Assembly: GCF_001905345.1 (NCBI RefSeq)
Contig: NZ_LFBV01000014.1
Coordinates: 23,714 to 87,713, forward strand
DNA: 64,000 nt
Origin: Streptomyces uncialis
GTDB lineage: Bacteria > Actinomycetota > Actinomycetes > Streptomycetales > Streptomycetaceae
Direction: 5' to 3'
In this document: positions 1 through 9,252 of the stretch, one piece after another
Numbering within the stretch: position 1 is the stretch's first letter
Layout: every line of letters begins with the position of its first letter
Notes under the pieces: generated by a model
What the model was told of the DNA's origin: nothing
Database searches by the model: none
Seen by the model: only the letters and a program-made list of their open reading frames with translations
Made by a program: the position numbers and the translations under genes

Positions 1-204
1 GCGGCGCGCGGGAGCGCGTCCCGGGCGGAGCCCTCGGTGGCACCGGCCGTCCGGCGAGCGCGGCCACCCGGGTCGGACGGCAGCGGGTACGGGGCACTCC
101 ACCCTCCGGCCCCCACCGACATGCGCCCCGCTCCCCCACCTGTTCCCATGGACCGAGGCGGCGGCGGACCGGGCCACGCCCCCGAGCGGACGGACGGAGC
201 ACCC

Positions 205-2265
205 ATGACGGCCCCCGACACCCCCGAACCCCACGACCCCTCGGCCACCGGCGGCACCCCGGACGGCACCCCCGCCCCGCCCGCCGGGAACACCCCGGGC
301 ACCGCGAACGGGCCGCCCACCCCCGCCGCACCGGACGCCCCCGCCGACCCGGCCGCCCCCGCCAACGCGACCGACACCACCGCCTCAGCCGACCCGGCCG
401 CCGCCCCCGACAACTCCACCGACTCCCCGGGCTCCCCCGACTCCACCGACTCCCCGGACACCACCGACTTCGTCAACGCCGACCGTGGTCTCGTCGCCTC
501 CCCCGCCCACCCCACCATCACCGCCGCCGACGACCCCGGCCGGGTCGTCTGGGACTTCGGCTCCACCGCGTTCCTCGGGGGTGACTGCCCGGACACCGCC
601 CACCCGAGTCTGTGGCGCCAGTCGCAGCTGTGCGCCCGGGCGGGGCTGTACGAGGTCACCGACGGGGTGCACCAGATCCGCGGCTACGACCTGTCGAACA
701 TGACGCTGATCGAAGGCGAGCGCGGGGTGATCGTCGTCGATCCGCTGGTCTCCGCGGAGTGCTCCGCCGCGGGCCTCGCCCTCTACCGCGCCCACCTCGG
801 CGACCGCCCGGTGACCGGCGTCGTCTACACCCACTCCCACCTGGACCACTTCGGCGGGGTGCTCGGGGTGATCTCTGCGGCGGACGACGTACCGATCGTC
901 GCCCCGGAGGGGTTCCTGGCGCACAGCGTCTCGGAGAACGTCTTCGCGGGGACGGCCATGCTGCGGCGCGGCACGTACTACTCCGGATCGAACCTGGTGC
1001 GCGGCCCGGCCGGCCTCATCGGGATGGGACTCGGCTTCACGGCGTCGACCGGTTCGACCGGGCTGCTGGCGCCGACCCTGGAGATCCGGCACACCGGCCA
1101 GGAGGAGACGATCGACGGGGTGCGGTTCCGGTTCCAGATGACACCGGGCACCGAGGCGCCCTCGGAGATGAACTTCCTGCTGCCGGAGCACCGCGCGCTG
1201 TGCATGGCGGAGAACGCGACGCACAACCTGCACAACATCCTGACCCTGCGGGGCGCCCAGGTCAGGGACGCGCGGATCTGGTCGCGGTACCTCACCGAGG
1301 CGATCGAGCTGTTCACGCACGACGCCGAGGTCCTCTTCGCCTCCCACCACTGGCCCACCTGGGGCAAGGACGATCTGCGGCGGTTCCTCTCCGAACAGCG
1401 GGACCTCTACGCGTACCTCCACGACCAGACGCTGCGGCTCACGAACCAGGGGCGCACGGGCCCGGAGATCGCGGAGCTGATCGAACTCCCGCCCGTCCTC
1501 GCGCGGGCCTGGCACACCCGTGGCTACTACGGCTCGGTCAGCCACAACGTGAAGGCCGTCTACCAGCGGTACATGGGCTGGTACGACGGCAACCCGTCGT
1601 CCCTGTGGGAGCATCCGCCGACCGAGAGCGCCAAGCGGTACGTCGACTGCGTCGGCGGCCCGGACGCCGTCCTGGAGAAGGCCCGGCGGTACGCGGACGA
1701 GGGCGACCTCCGGTTCGCGGCGCAGCTCCTGAAGCACGCGGTGTTCGCCGCGCCGGACAGCGCGGACGCCCGCGAACTGCTCGCCACCGTCTACGAGAAG
1801 CTGGCGTACGGGGCGGAGAACGCGACCTGGCGCAACTGCTACCTCACGGGCGCCGACGAACTGCGGCACGGCGTCAAGCCGACGATCATCGGGGCGGGCA
1901 GCCTCGCGGGCGCCCTGACCGTGGGCCAGCTGTTCGACTCGCTCGCGATCCGGGTGGACGGCCCCCGCGCGTGGGACCACTCGGTCACCCTGGGCTGGAC
2001 GTTCACCGACCTCGGCGAGCTGTACCGGATGACCCTGCGCAACGGCGTCCTGACCCACACCCGCAGCACCCTCCCCGTGGACGACACCGACCTCGCCCTC
2101 ACCCTGACCCGCCCCCAGCTCCTGGCCCTCCTGGCGGACGCGGCGGCCTCCCCGGACCCCCCGGACCTGAGCACCGTCCGCCACACCGGCGACCCGGCGG
2201 TCCTCACGACCCTGCTGTCCGTCCTGGACACCCCGGACCCGGACTTCGCGATCGTCACCCCGTGA
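205..2265 (+). CDS. Alkyl sulfatase, metallo-beta-lactamase fold
   Basis: 686 residues from ATG 205, chosen because GGACGGAG lies 5-11 bases upstream; the frame is open further upstream but that part looks non-coding. After about 90 low-complexity Pro/Ala/Thr/Asp residues comes a metallo-beta-lactamase domain with the binuclear zinc motif HSHLDH (residues 210-215). Next is an alpha-helical dimerisation-type domain (about residues 470-570, with WRNCYLTGADELR), then a C-terminal SCP2-like domain. This order matches class III alkyl sulfatases (SdsA1/YjcS type), which hydrolyse long-chain alkyl sulfates to alcohol and sulfate. Those relatives usually carry a secretion signal; none is visible here, so a cytoplasmic location is likely. 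Convergent with the gene at 2315. Confidence 0.85.
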   Translation: MTAPDTPEPHDPSATGGTPDGTPAPPAGNTPGTANGPPTPAAPDAPADPAAPANATDTTASADPAAAPDNSTDSPGSPDSTDSPDTTDFVNADRGLVASPAHPTITAADDPGRVVWDFGSTAFLGGDCPDTAHPSLWRQSQLCARAGLYEVTDGVHQIRGYDLSNMTLIEGERGVIVVDPLVSAECSAAGLALYRAHLGDRPVTGVVYTHSHLDHFGGVLGVISAADDVPIVAPEGFLAHSVSENVFAGTAMLRRGTYYSGSNLVRGPAGLIGMGLGFTASTGSTGLLAPTLEIRHTGQEETIDGVRFRFQMTPGTEAPSEMNFLLPEHRALCMAENATHNLHNILTLRGAQVRDARIWSRYLTEAIELFTHDAEVLFASHHWPTWGKDDLRRFLSEQRDLYAYLHDQTLRLTNQGRTGPEIAELIELPPVLARAWHTRGYYGSVSHNVKAVYQRYMGWYDGNPSSLWEHPPTESAKRYVDCVGGPDAVLEKARRYADEGDLRFAAQLLKHAVFAAPDSADARELLATVYEKLAYGAENATWRNCYLTGADELRHGVKPTIIGAGSLAGALTVGQLFDSLAIRVDGPRAWDHSVTLGWTFTDLGELYRMTLRNGVLTHTRSTLPVDDTDLALTLTRPQLLALLADAAASPDPPDLSTVRHTGDPAVLTTLLSVLDTPDPDFAIVTP

Positions 2266-2314
2266 TCCGGTGGGCCCTCGGGGGCGCGTCGGCCGGTACC
2301 TCGGCCGGTACGGG

Positions 2315-3724
2315 TCAGCCGGTCCCCGGGGGACCGCCGAGCACGTCCCGCAGCCGTCCCAGACGCCGCCACGCTTCGGCCGGGGCGGTGTCCCCCAGCG
2401 GGTAGTGCAGGGCGGGAGCCCTGGGCGGTCCGAGCGGGTCGGGGGCGACATCGGGCAGCGCGCGCCGCAGGCGCGCGGCTCCCGCCGCGGCCACGGCAGC
2501 GGGGCCGAGGGTGACCGAGCACGGCACCGGCGGCGGTTCCCAGCGGGCCGGCGTGGTCAGGTCGGTCCGCCCGGCACGCAGTTCGGTGACCATCGTGGCG
2601 AGGTCGTGCCGCTGCGCCAGGGTCCCGGCCACTTCGGCGAGCGTCTCCACGGGCGGCGCGTGACCGGCCTGGTGCGGCACGGTCACGGTGATCCGCTCCT
2701 CGATCCCGGCCGCTGTGTGGGCGACGCGGACGGTGGCGGCCAGCGGGCGGCCGGGCCCGCCGACGGCGGCGAACCAGGTAGGCAGCGAACGCCGGGCCCG
2801 GCTCCGCGCGAGGTCCGTCAACTGCCGTGGTGACCAGGGAACGTTGACGGGCTCGGCGGTGGACCAGCCTGCGGGCGGCGCTCCGGTCAGCACCCGGCAG
2901 ACGTGCTCCAGCGCACCGCCGAGGACGAGCTGTCCGTCGGCGGGACGCAGGGTGCGGATCGACAACGCCAGCCGCGCGCCGTCCCCCGCGCCGGGCCGGG
3001 TGTGGAAGGCGTCCGCGACGCAAGGCTCGCCGTCGGGTCCGGCGGCCGGGACGAACCGTCCGTCCACCCAGCCGAGGACCACTCCTGTGAGTCCGTCGTA
3101 GTAGCCGCACCCCGGGTCGGACACGACCCAGCGGAAGGGCCCGCGGTCGAGCAGACCGCGTGCCGCCATGGTGAGCCGGGTGTCCGGCGGAGTGACGACA
3201 CCCAGCTCACGGCCGGTGGCGACGGAGGTGCGCATCAGGTCCGTGAGCCATGCCGTGGCCGCGACGACGGGACGGTCCTGGATGACGACGAGGGTCCGCT
3301 CCGTGCACACGTCGACACCGCCCGGCACCACGGCACCGGTGCGGGGCGGCACGCTGACGATGTCCGTACGGGCGGCCTCCGGCGGCCAGACCGTGCCGCC
3401 GAGCACGGCCGACAGCCGTCCGGCCATCGCCCCGGCCAGCCGTCCGGCCTCGCCGGACGCCGTGGTGGCCCGTGCCTCCGTCCACCACACGGGCGCGTCG
3501 GCGGCGGTCCCCGGCCCGAGCAGTCTCGCCACCTCCCCCGGGACCTGGAGGAACCGGGGCGCCTCCAGCGAGACGAGCACCTGCCCGTCGTCCGTGCACA
3601 GCTGGGCGACAGCGCCGCCCGCCGCCCGGTTCACCCGCAGATCGGGACCCCCGGCGTACAAGGCGGCCAGCAGGGTCCTGATGTCCGGCATCACGGGGGT
3701 CAGGGCTATGGCGTCCTGGGTCAT
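2315..3724 (-). CDS. DUF6177-like protein of a type VII secretion-type locus
   Basis: 469 residues with a rare full-length hydrophilic alpha/beta composition, no signal peptide and no membrane segment. The opening (MTQDAIALTPVMPDIRTLL) and the WWTEARA and GTVWPPEAA motifs agree with what I remember of DUF6177, a Streptomyces family seen beside WXG100/ESX-like genes. I do not know its biochemical role. It is the last gene of the minus-strand set that also holds the helical partner, toxin-like and immunity-like genes, separated from the latter by 120 bases. By position it could be an accessory, chaperone or second immunity protein; that is inference only. Confidence 0.6.
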   Translation of the reverse strand: MTQDAIALTPVMPDIRTLLAALYAGGPDLRVNRAAGGAVAQLCTDDGQVLVSLEAPRFLQVPGEVARLLGPGTAADAPVWWTEARATTASGEAGRLAGAMAGRLSAVLGGTVWPPEAARTDIVSVPPRTGAVVPGGVDVCTERTLVVIQDRPVVAATAWLTDLMRTSVATGRELGVVTPPDTRLTMAARGLLDRGPFRWVVSDPGCGYYDGLTGVVLGWVDGRFVPAAGPDGEPCVADAFHTRPGAGDGARLALSIRTLRPADGQLVLGGALEHVCRVLTGAPPAGWSTAEPVNVPWSPRQLTDLARSRARRSLPTWFAAVGGPGRPLAATVRVAHTAAGIEERITVTVPHQAGHAPPVETLAEVAGTLAQRHDLATMVTELRAGRTDLTTPARWEPPPVPCSVTLGPAAVAAAGAARLRRALPDVAPDPLGPPRAPALHYPLGDTAPAEAWRRLGRLRDVLGGPPGTG

Positions 3725-3844
3725 CCGCTGCCTTCCGAAGGGCTCTGGGCGGGGCCGTACAGAGGCTCCATGGAGGTGCCGCCGACGTGCCTCCGGGAGG
3801 CGGCTCCGGGCAACCGGTGCCGGCGCAAGGGGGCACGGGGAGGG

Positions 3845-4870
3845 CTAGTAGCGGCCGGAGAGGTCCTGCAAGGCGTCCAGCGAAGGCGCTTCCTCCGGGG
3901 TCCGTCCGGCGAAGGTGCCCCTCTCCTCCTCGGGCGGGAGGCCGAGAAGCCGTTCGAACGCGGCGATCGCCGTGAGCCCCTCCCGGTGGGCCGCGCCCAG
4001 CAGAGCCACCCACCGCGCCCCGGCCTCGAACGCCTCGTCACCGGCTGCGGTCCGCGGCTCGTACCCGACGGCGTCACCGGCGACGGAGACCCAGAGGTAC
4101 CCGAGGACCCGTTCACCACGCCGCACCGCGAGGTACCGCACGGGGTGCTCGGTGAAGACCTCGTATTCGTCCTCGGCCGATGACGCGGCGGGATACATCC
4201 GCCCGTTCCGCGCCAGGATCTCGAACGTTCCCCAGGAGTCCACAAAGGCGGTGCCCTCGTCCCGCTGGTCCTCGAACCCTGTCTCCGTGGGCGCCGCGTG
4301 CCGGTTCTGGTCCCCGGGGTCGGGCGGTCCGCCCATCAGCGCGGAGATGTCCGCCAAGGCCGCCGCGAGCCGGGGCGCGTTCGCCGCGTGGATGTCCGTC
4401 TGCTCACGCTCACGGGTGTCGAGGGTCAGCCATGCGTCGGAGTAGGTCGACAGCGTCACCACGACGGACCCGCCGCTCAGGACATAGACGTAGATGCTGA
4501 ACAATTTCTCCGCACGGTGCTTGACCCCCGACTCCACCCAGATCCCGGGGCATTGCAGGCCCAGGAACACCATGAACCACTCCTGGAGCTCATCGGCCCG
4601 CGCCGCGATCCGCGAGAGTGCCGTTCCCGGGGCAAGCGGCGCCTCCTCCCAGGCGATCCCCTCGGCATCGACGGGGGTGTCCCGCCCGTCGGACGTGGCC
4701 CGGACCTGGAAGTCGACCTTTCCGGTGGGCACCGCCAGCTCGTACCGTGCCAGGATCTCCCGCACCTGGAAGGCGATCTCCGCCGCGCGGGAGGGCGGGA
4801 CGGCGCCCGCGTCCGCCGGCGGATCGATTCCCCATGTCCAGTCACCGACTGGGTCCCTTGAAGTGATCAC
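3845..4870 (-). CDS. Candidate immunity protein for the toxin-like gene
   Basis: 341 residues from GTG 4870. The start overlaps the stop of the upstream toxin-like gene as GTGA (4867-4870), so the two are translationally coupled and should be made in fixed ratio, as expected of a toxin and its antidote. There is no signal peptide, membrane helix or catalytic motif I recognise. The chain reads as two halves: an acidic N-terminal half up to about residue 190, and a second alpha/beta half with EYEVFTEHPVRYLAVRRGER. It could be a fusion of two small folds. The immunity role rests on gene order and coupling, not on homology. Confidence 0.55.
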   Translation of the reverse strand: MITSRDPVGDWTWGIDPPADAGAVPPSRAAEIAFQVREILARYELAVPTGKVDFQVRATSDGRDTPVDAEGIAWEEAPLAPGTALSRIAARADELQEWFMVFLGLQCPGIWVESGVKHRAEKLFSIYVYVLSGGSVVVTLSTYSDAWLTLDTREREQTDIHAANAPRLAAALADISALMGGPPDPGDQNRHAAPTETGFEDQRDEGTAFVDSWGTFEILARNGRMYPAASSAEDEYEVFTEHPVRYLAVRRGERVLGYLWVSVAGDAVGYEPRTAAGDEAFEAGARWVALLGAAHREGLTAIAAFERLLGLPPEEERGTFAGRTPEEAPSLDALQDLSGRY

Positions 4871-7080
4871 AGCATGTCCTTGGGATCGGTCTTGCTGCCC
4901 GGCGGGATCACGAGCGATCCTTCCTCCAGGCGTATGACGAAGACGACGCCTTTACCATTGCCGCCGCGGCCGCCCCGGTGGATGTCCATGAGGGCATCGT
5001 AGGAACCGTCGGCCATCCAGTCCGCACGCGTTCCCCGTGCCGCGTCCACGAGCAGCACCTTGTGGTCGGCTGTGGATGTCGTGAGCTGCACCAGGTACTT
5101 CTTCCGGGTGATCTCGGCGAGAGGGTCGAGCGGGTCCTTGAGGTGCTTCATCTGGTACCCGTAGACCTCTCCGGAATCGTCGACGATGCGGACGTCCAGG
5201 TCGGAAGTCGCCGGGACCTGGTGATCGAAGTCGATGGTGCGTGCCGGGATTCCGCTCCGCACCAGGTCCTCGGCGAAGAGGATCTGGTCGACGGCGGGCC
5301 CGAACATCCCCTCCCTCCGTGCGCCGAGCGCGGAGACGACAACGCTGAAGTTCGTCCTCTGGCTGAACTTGCCTGACGCGACGACCTCGGCCACCCGCTC
5401 ACCGTCGGGCGCGGCCGCCAGCCGGTCCAGCACCCGTTCGAGGACGTCGGGCTTCGGCCGCTTGGCGCCCGGCATGCCCTTGACCGCCTCGCGGAAGCGC
5501 TGTTCCGTCTCACCGCCCCGGACCATCGGCGCGGGCTCCCCCCCGGGTGACGGCCCACCGGGCCGCGCAGGACCACCGCCCCCGCCGCCCCCCTCGCCAC
5601 CCCCACCGGGACCCTCCGGCCCGCCGAAGCCACCCCCCGGGCCGTCCCCACCGGAGCCACCACCGGCGTCCCCATCAGAACCGTCCCCGGCACCGCCGGA
5701 CCCACCAGCCCCGGAACCCCCGGACTGTTCCGGCCCCCGGCCCCCCGCACCGACCAACTCCGGTTCCCGCGCGCGGTTCCGCTCCCGCGCGGCATCCGCT
5801 CCACGCTCCGCGCCGCGCTCAGCGGCCGAGGGTTCACGGGCGACCGGGCCGGTGCTGGGGCTGCCGCCCGGATCAAGGGGGACGAGGGTGCCGTCCTTGT
5901 CGACCCGGTACCGGTCGTTCAGGTCGAGGGCACCGTCCGGGAACCGTGGGGGCGGGAACTTCAGGCTGTCGCTGATGTTCGCCAGTGCCTGGGAGACCTT
6001 CGGCAGGTCCGCGACCGCCCTCGCGGCGTTCAGACCGCCGGAGAGCGGATCGAGGGCGTCACCGATCCGCCCCATGACCCCCGCCGACCTGGCGGCCACA
6101 CCACCCTTGCCGAGCTTCGAGGCTGCGGCGAGCGGACCGGCGCCGAGCGTGAGCAGGTTGAACGACACCGCCGCGTGGGCGCGGGCGGGATCTTCCTGCC
6201 ACATGTCGTACGCGATGAACTGTTTGCCGAACTCCTTGGCGTACTGCTGGCTGCCGCGCTGCCAGCCGGACAGGTGCTCGTCCTGTCCGACGAGGTCCAT
6301 CCCGTAGGCGTAGCCGCCGACGAAGGTACGCCGCAGCCCGTTCCACGCGTCGTCGCGCGCCTGGTCCCCGTCGAACCCGGCGAGGGTGCCCAGGCCCTGG
6401 ACCCCGCCCCAGACGCTGTCCTTGACCAGCCCGTCCCACGCCCAGCTCTTGGCGCCCTGGCCCCACCAGCCCAGGCTCCAGCGCTCGTGCGTGAGCCCCT
6501 CCGGGCTTCCCCATGGCAGGTCTCCGGCGCCCTTCAGGGCCGCGGCGTCCTGGCCGTACATCCCCGGAGCGTGCGTACCGTCGTCCACGGCCCAGTCGGG
6601 GCGGCACATGACCGGGCTGATCGCAGCGATCTCGTTGGCAGCGTCGCGTTCCGCCGTCTGGAAGCCCTCGCGGGCCGCCGCCACACCGTCCATGAGCCCT
6701 TGGTGCTCGTCGACCTTGTCCTGGTCCTCGGTCCAGTCGTCGTCGTCCGCGACGCCCTCGACGAAGTCGAACGCGTCCTGCTTGAGCTGCCGCAGCTGGT
6801 CGGCGTACGGCCTGGCCTGCGCGACGAAGGTCTCCAGCGCGTCGGCCAGTGCCTCGATGTTCCCCGCGAACTCCTCTGCGGTGTCCATGACGGGTGCGGT
6901 CGACGCGAAGAGCTGTTCCGCCTCGGGGGCCTCGTAGTACCCGGCGGTCGCCTGGAACCGGGAGTGCACGTCCTGCCCGCCCTCGCGGATGCCGACGGCA
7001 CGGGTGCGCAGCCGCTCGACGGACCGCGTCAGTTCGGCGAAGTCGCCGGTGTACTGGGGTATGCCACCCGGGGAGATCAC
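4867..7080 (-). CDS. Polymorphic-toxin-like protein with candidate nuclease C-terminus
   Basis: 737 residues from GTG 7080. I chose this start because a G-rich Shine-Dalgarno sits just before it, it follows the previous stop by 5 bases, and the open frame further upstream only shadows the gene at 7086. Residues 1-150 are helical and charged (WXG100/LXG-like, with GDFAELTRSVERLRTRAVG). A middle helical domain follows to about 430, then a Gly/Pro/Glu linker (about 430-540). The last 200 residues contain DLDVRIVDDSGEVYGYQMK, whose D...QxK spacing resembles Mrr-like PD-(D/E)xK nucleases. The layout of helical export domain, flexible linker and globular tip is that of type VII secreted polymorphic toxins. 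Nuclease activity is inferred from the motif. Confidence 0.6.
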   Translation of the reverse strand: MISPGGIPQYTGDFAELTRSVERLRTRAVGIREGGQDVHSRFQATAGYYEAPEAEQLFASTAPVMDTAEEFAGNIEALADALETFVAQARPYADQLRQLKQDAFDFVEGVADDDDWTEDQDKVDEHQGLMDGVAAAREGFQTAERDAANEIAAISPVMCRPDWAVDDGTHAPGMYGQDAAALKGAGDLPWGSPEGLTHERWSLGWWGQGAKSWAWDGLVKDSVWGGVQGLGTLAGFDGDQARDDAWNGLRRTFVGGYAYGMDLVGQDEHLSGWQRGSQQYAKEFGKQFIAYDMWQEDPARAHAAVSFNLLTLGAGPLAAASKLGKGGVAARSAGVMGRIGDALDPLSGGLNAARAVADLPKVSQALANISDSLKFPPPRFPDGALDLNDRYRVDKDGTLVPLDPGGSPSTGPVAREPSAAERGAERGADAARERNRAREPELVGAGGRGPEQSGGSGAGGSGGAGDGSDGDAGGGSGGDGPGGGFGGPEGPGGGGEGGGGGGGPARPGGPSPGGEPAPMVRGGETEQRFREAVKGMPGAKRPKPDVLERVLDRLAAAPDGERVAEVVASGKFSQRTNFSVVVSALGARREGMFGPAVDQILFAEDLVRSGIPARTIDFDHQVPATSDLDVRIVDDSGEVYGYQMKHLKDPLDPLAEITRKKYLVQLTTSTADHKVLLVDAARGTRADWMADGSYDALMDIHRGGRGGNGKGVVFVIRLEEGSLVIPPGSKTDPKDML

Positions 7081-7085
7081 GCCGG

Positions 7086-7484
7086 CTACCCCCCGCCCTG
7101 GCCGTCGTCCTTCTGCGCGACGGCTCTGAGCTCGGCCGGGTCCGGCGCCTTGGCCGCCTCGCGCTGGGCGTCGGCGGCCATGTCCAGATCGCCGGTGACG
7201 TAGGCGGTGGTCGCCTGGACCGTGCCGTCCAGCGACTTCTTCGTCCGGGCGGCCAGGAACCTGATCTTCGCCTCGGTGTCGGAGGCGAACGTCGCGACGG
7301 CCACTCCCACCGGACCGGCCGGTGCGCTGCCGCAGTACGGGCCGCTGATGGTGCCCGCCCATGCCGCCGCGTCCGTCACGGCCTCGCCGTACCCCTTCAC
7401 GTCCTTGCTCATGTCATCGGCGGCGAGGCCCACCAGCGACAGGATCGACGCCACTCCGCCAGGATCGATGTCCCACTTGGTCAC
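7086..7484 (-). CDS. Small helical WXG100/DUF6507-like partner protein
   Basis: 132 residues, mostly alpha-helical, opening MTKWDIDPGGVASILSLVG. The short W-D-I-D-P-x-G-V opening and length match my memory of DUF6507 proteins, small ESX-like partners in Streptomyces. There is no canonical WxG in the hairpin, but the size, lack of signal peptide and position immediately before a large LXG-like protein fit a co-secreted chaperone or partner of a type VII substrate. First gene of the four-gene minus-strand set; the next gene starts 5 bases after its stop. The 278 bases between its start and cbtA hold only the cbtA terminator-like repeat and no further gene. Confidence 0.6.
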   Translation of the reverse strand: MTKWDIDPGGVASILSLVGLAADDMSKDVKGYGEAVTDAAAWAGTISGPYCGSAPAGPVGVAVATFASDTEAKIRFLAARTKKSLDGTVQATTAYVTGDLDMAADAQREAAKAPDPAELRAVAQKDDGQGGG

Positions 7485-7705
7485 TTATTCCCCCAGGAAG
7501 AGCCGCTGCCGGACTGCGTGCCTTGCCCCCCGCCCACCTGACCTAGATGACATGACGCATCGTCACATCCCGTTCAGGCGAGCGGATTCCAGCATCTCAG
7601 ACGCCACTGACAGAGCCGTCGATCCGCCCCGTTCCGGACAGACACCGTCCGACAAGCGCCTCCCGGCCACCACCTCGGCCCCCACCTCACGTCCCCAGAA
7701 ACCCC

Positions 7706-7739
7706 GTACGGCGCCCCGCCAACCCCCGGGACGCCGTAC
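7706..7739 (-). terminator. Inverted repeat, probable cbtBA terminator
   Basis: GTACGGCG and CGCCGTAC arms pair around a GC-rich centre, 24 bases downstream of the cbtA stop on the minus strand. A short GGGGTTTC tract follows rather than a long T-run, as is common in Streptomyces. Confidence 0.5.
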
Positions 7740-7762
7740 AAGAGCCGCGAGGACCTGCCCCG

Positions 7763-8599
7763 CTACCCGGCCGTCCCCCCTCGGCCCGCGGCGGCGGTGT
7801 CCCGGTCGGCGGCGGTGTCCCGGCCCGTGGCGGACGCCGGAGCGGCCGGGCCCGGTGCCAGCAACCGCTGGGCCAGTTCGCCGAAGAGCAGGCCGAACGC
7901 CGTCCACAAGGTCGCCTGGACGGCCAGTGCGGCGACGCGGAACTTCCACACCACCGTCGGCGGGAAGTCCGACGGCATCTCGTTCACCGAGGGCAGGAAC
8001 GCGTACGCGAGGCCGATCGCGGCGATCAGGGCCACGGCCGCCACGACCGTCGCGTTCCAGTTGCCGAGCCGGGGCGCGAGCCGCTGTCCGAGGATCACCG
8101 CGGCGACCATGAGCAGCACGCTCAGTACGAGCATCAGCAGATAGAGGGTGGTGCGCCGCCCGACACTGTCGTCGGCGCCGACGGCCGGCGGGTTCGCCGG
8201 GTACTTGAGGAACGGGACGACGTACACGGCGACGAGTCCCGCGACGGCGAGCAGCAGCGCGGTGGCGCGCGGCGAGAACCGGCCGGTGCGGCCCAGCGCG
8301 TAGCAGTAGGCGAGGGCCGCGATCCCGCCGAAGGCGACGCCGTAGAGGAGGATGCCGGTGGCGAGTCCGCCGGTGGCCTGCGCGTCCCGGCTGACCAGCG
8401 GCGCCTCCTCCTGCTCGGGTCCGGCGCCGGGCTCCGCGGCGCCGTGATCGTGGCCGGAGGCGTGCGCGTCCTCGTAGGCGATGGCCGCGTCGACCTGCGG
8501 CTCCCCGAGGAAGTAGGCGACGAGGAGGGCGAGGACGCCCGCGGCGAGTCCCGCGAGCATCCCGCGCACCAGGAGCTGTCTGACGGTGGTGGAATTCAT
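7763..8599 (-). CDS. cbtA: Cobalt transporter membrane subunit CbtA
   Basis: 278 residues with five to six hydrophobic segments (first about residues 12-31). A His-rich external loop after helix 1 (EDAHASGHDHGAAEP) suits metal capture. CbtA is the predicted membrane channel of a B12-regulated cobalt uptake system; it works with CbtB, whose gene ends 19 bases upstream. AGGACAG precedes ATG 8599. The terminal segment after residue 260 is a low-complexity Ala/Gly/Thr/Arg tail. Both genes lie behind a cobalamin riboswitch, so expression should fall when B12 is plentiful. Confidence 0.85.
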   Translation of the reverse strand: MNSTTVRQLLVRGMLAGLAAGVLALLVAYFLGEPQVDAAIAYEDAHASGHDHGAAEPGAGPEQEEAPLVSRDAQATGGLATGILLYGVAFGGIAALAYCYALGRTGRFSPRATALLLAVAGLVAVYVVPFLKYPANPPAVGADDSVGRRTTLYLLMLVLSVLLMVAAVILGQRLAPRLGNWNATVVAAVALIAAIGLAYAFLPSVNEMPSDFPPTVVWKFRVAALAVQATLWTAFGLLFGELAQRLLAPGPAAPASATGRDTAADRDTAAAGRGGTAG

Positions 8600-8618
8600 G
8601 AGCGCTGTCCTGCCTCCG

Positions 8619-8849
8619 TCAGTGGCAGGGGTAGCCGAGCAGATGGCGTGCGTCGTGCACCCATTCGTGCACGCCCTCGCCGGAGACCAGGGCCACGGCG
8701 CCCTGTTCGGCGCCGACGAAGTACAGCAGTATCAGCATCAGCACCCCGCCGAAGACGGCCCAGGGCGCGATGACCTTCAGCGGGAGCTTGTCGGGGAGTA
8801 CGACGGGTGAGACCGGTGAGACACCCGGCTGGACGGCGGAATGCGCCAT
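8619..8849 (-). CDS. cbtB: Cobalt transporter accessory subunit CbtB
   Basis: 76 residues with one membrane helix (about 32-50) and a C-terminal metal-ligand cluster (HEWVHDARHLLGYPCH), the signature of CbtB. Near-perfect AGGAGGTCC Shine-Dalgarno at 8857-8865 before ATG 8849. First gene of the cbtBA operon, directly downstream of the riboswitch. Confidence 0.88.
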   Translation of the reverse strand: MAHSAVQPGVSPVSPVVLPDKLPLKVIAPWAVFGGVLMLILLYFVGAEQGAVALVSGEGVHEWVHDARHLLGYPCH

Positions 8850-8884
8850 ATGAAGGACCTCCTGGGGAACTCGCGTCCCTGCTC

Positions 8885-9035
8885 GGTGGTGCGGGTGACG
8901 AGGGCCACGGGTCTGACTCCGCCCACCGGTCCCCTCCCGGGGAGCGGCCGTACGGGCTTACAGTGGCGCGACCGTGCCGGAGTCCCACCGGCTTCCGTCC
9001 CGCCCTCGTCGGTTGTCTGTTGAGGTCACGCCCTC
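8885..9035 (-). promoter_or_regulatory. Cobalamin riboswitch upstream of cbtBA
   Basis: On the minus strand the B12-box core GCGCCACTG (8961-8969) is preceded by the conserved GAAGCCGGTG...TCCGGCACGG element (8972-8996) and followed by the AGTCAGACCCG element (8908-8918), in the order and spacing of adenosylcobalamin riboswitches. It ends about 35 bases before cbtB, so it probably acts by occluding the strong ribosome-binding site at 8857-8865. The outer ends are estimates. Confidence 0.9.
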
Positions 9036-9252
9036 TGCCGCCGACCGCCTGTCCCCGACCGTCCGTCAGCGGCTGGACGCCACCGACTGACCGTCGTCGA
9101 CCGGCCGTCGTCGGCCGATGTCACTGACCGCGCCCGGCTGGTTGCCCGTTCAAGCGCCACGAGAACGTACCGCGCGGCCGGGGCCCGGGAAAGAGGGCCG
9201 TCCCGGGACGCACCGGCACCACGGGTCCGGCGGACGGGAACGAGGCACTGAG

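Noticed and set aside
385..2451. Long minus-strand open frame opposite the alkyl sulfatase gene
   Set aside because: Arg/Gly/Val-rich shadow of a high-GC gene; the plus strand has zinc-site motifs and a ribosome site.
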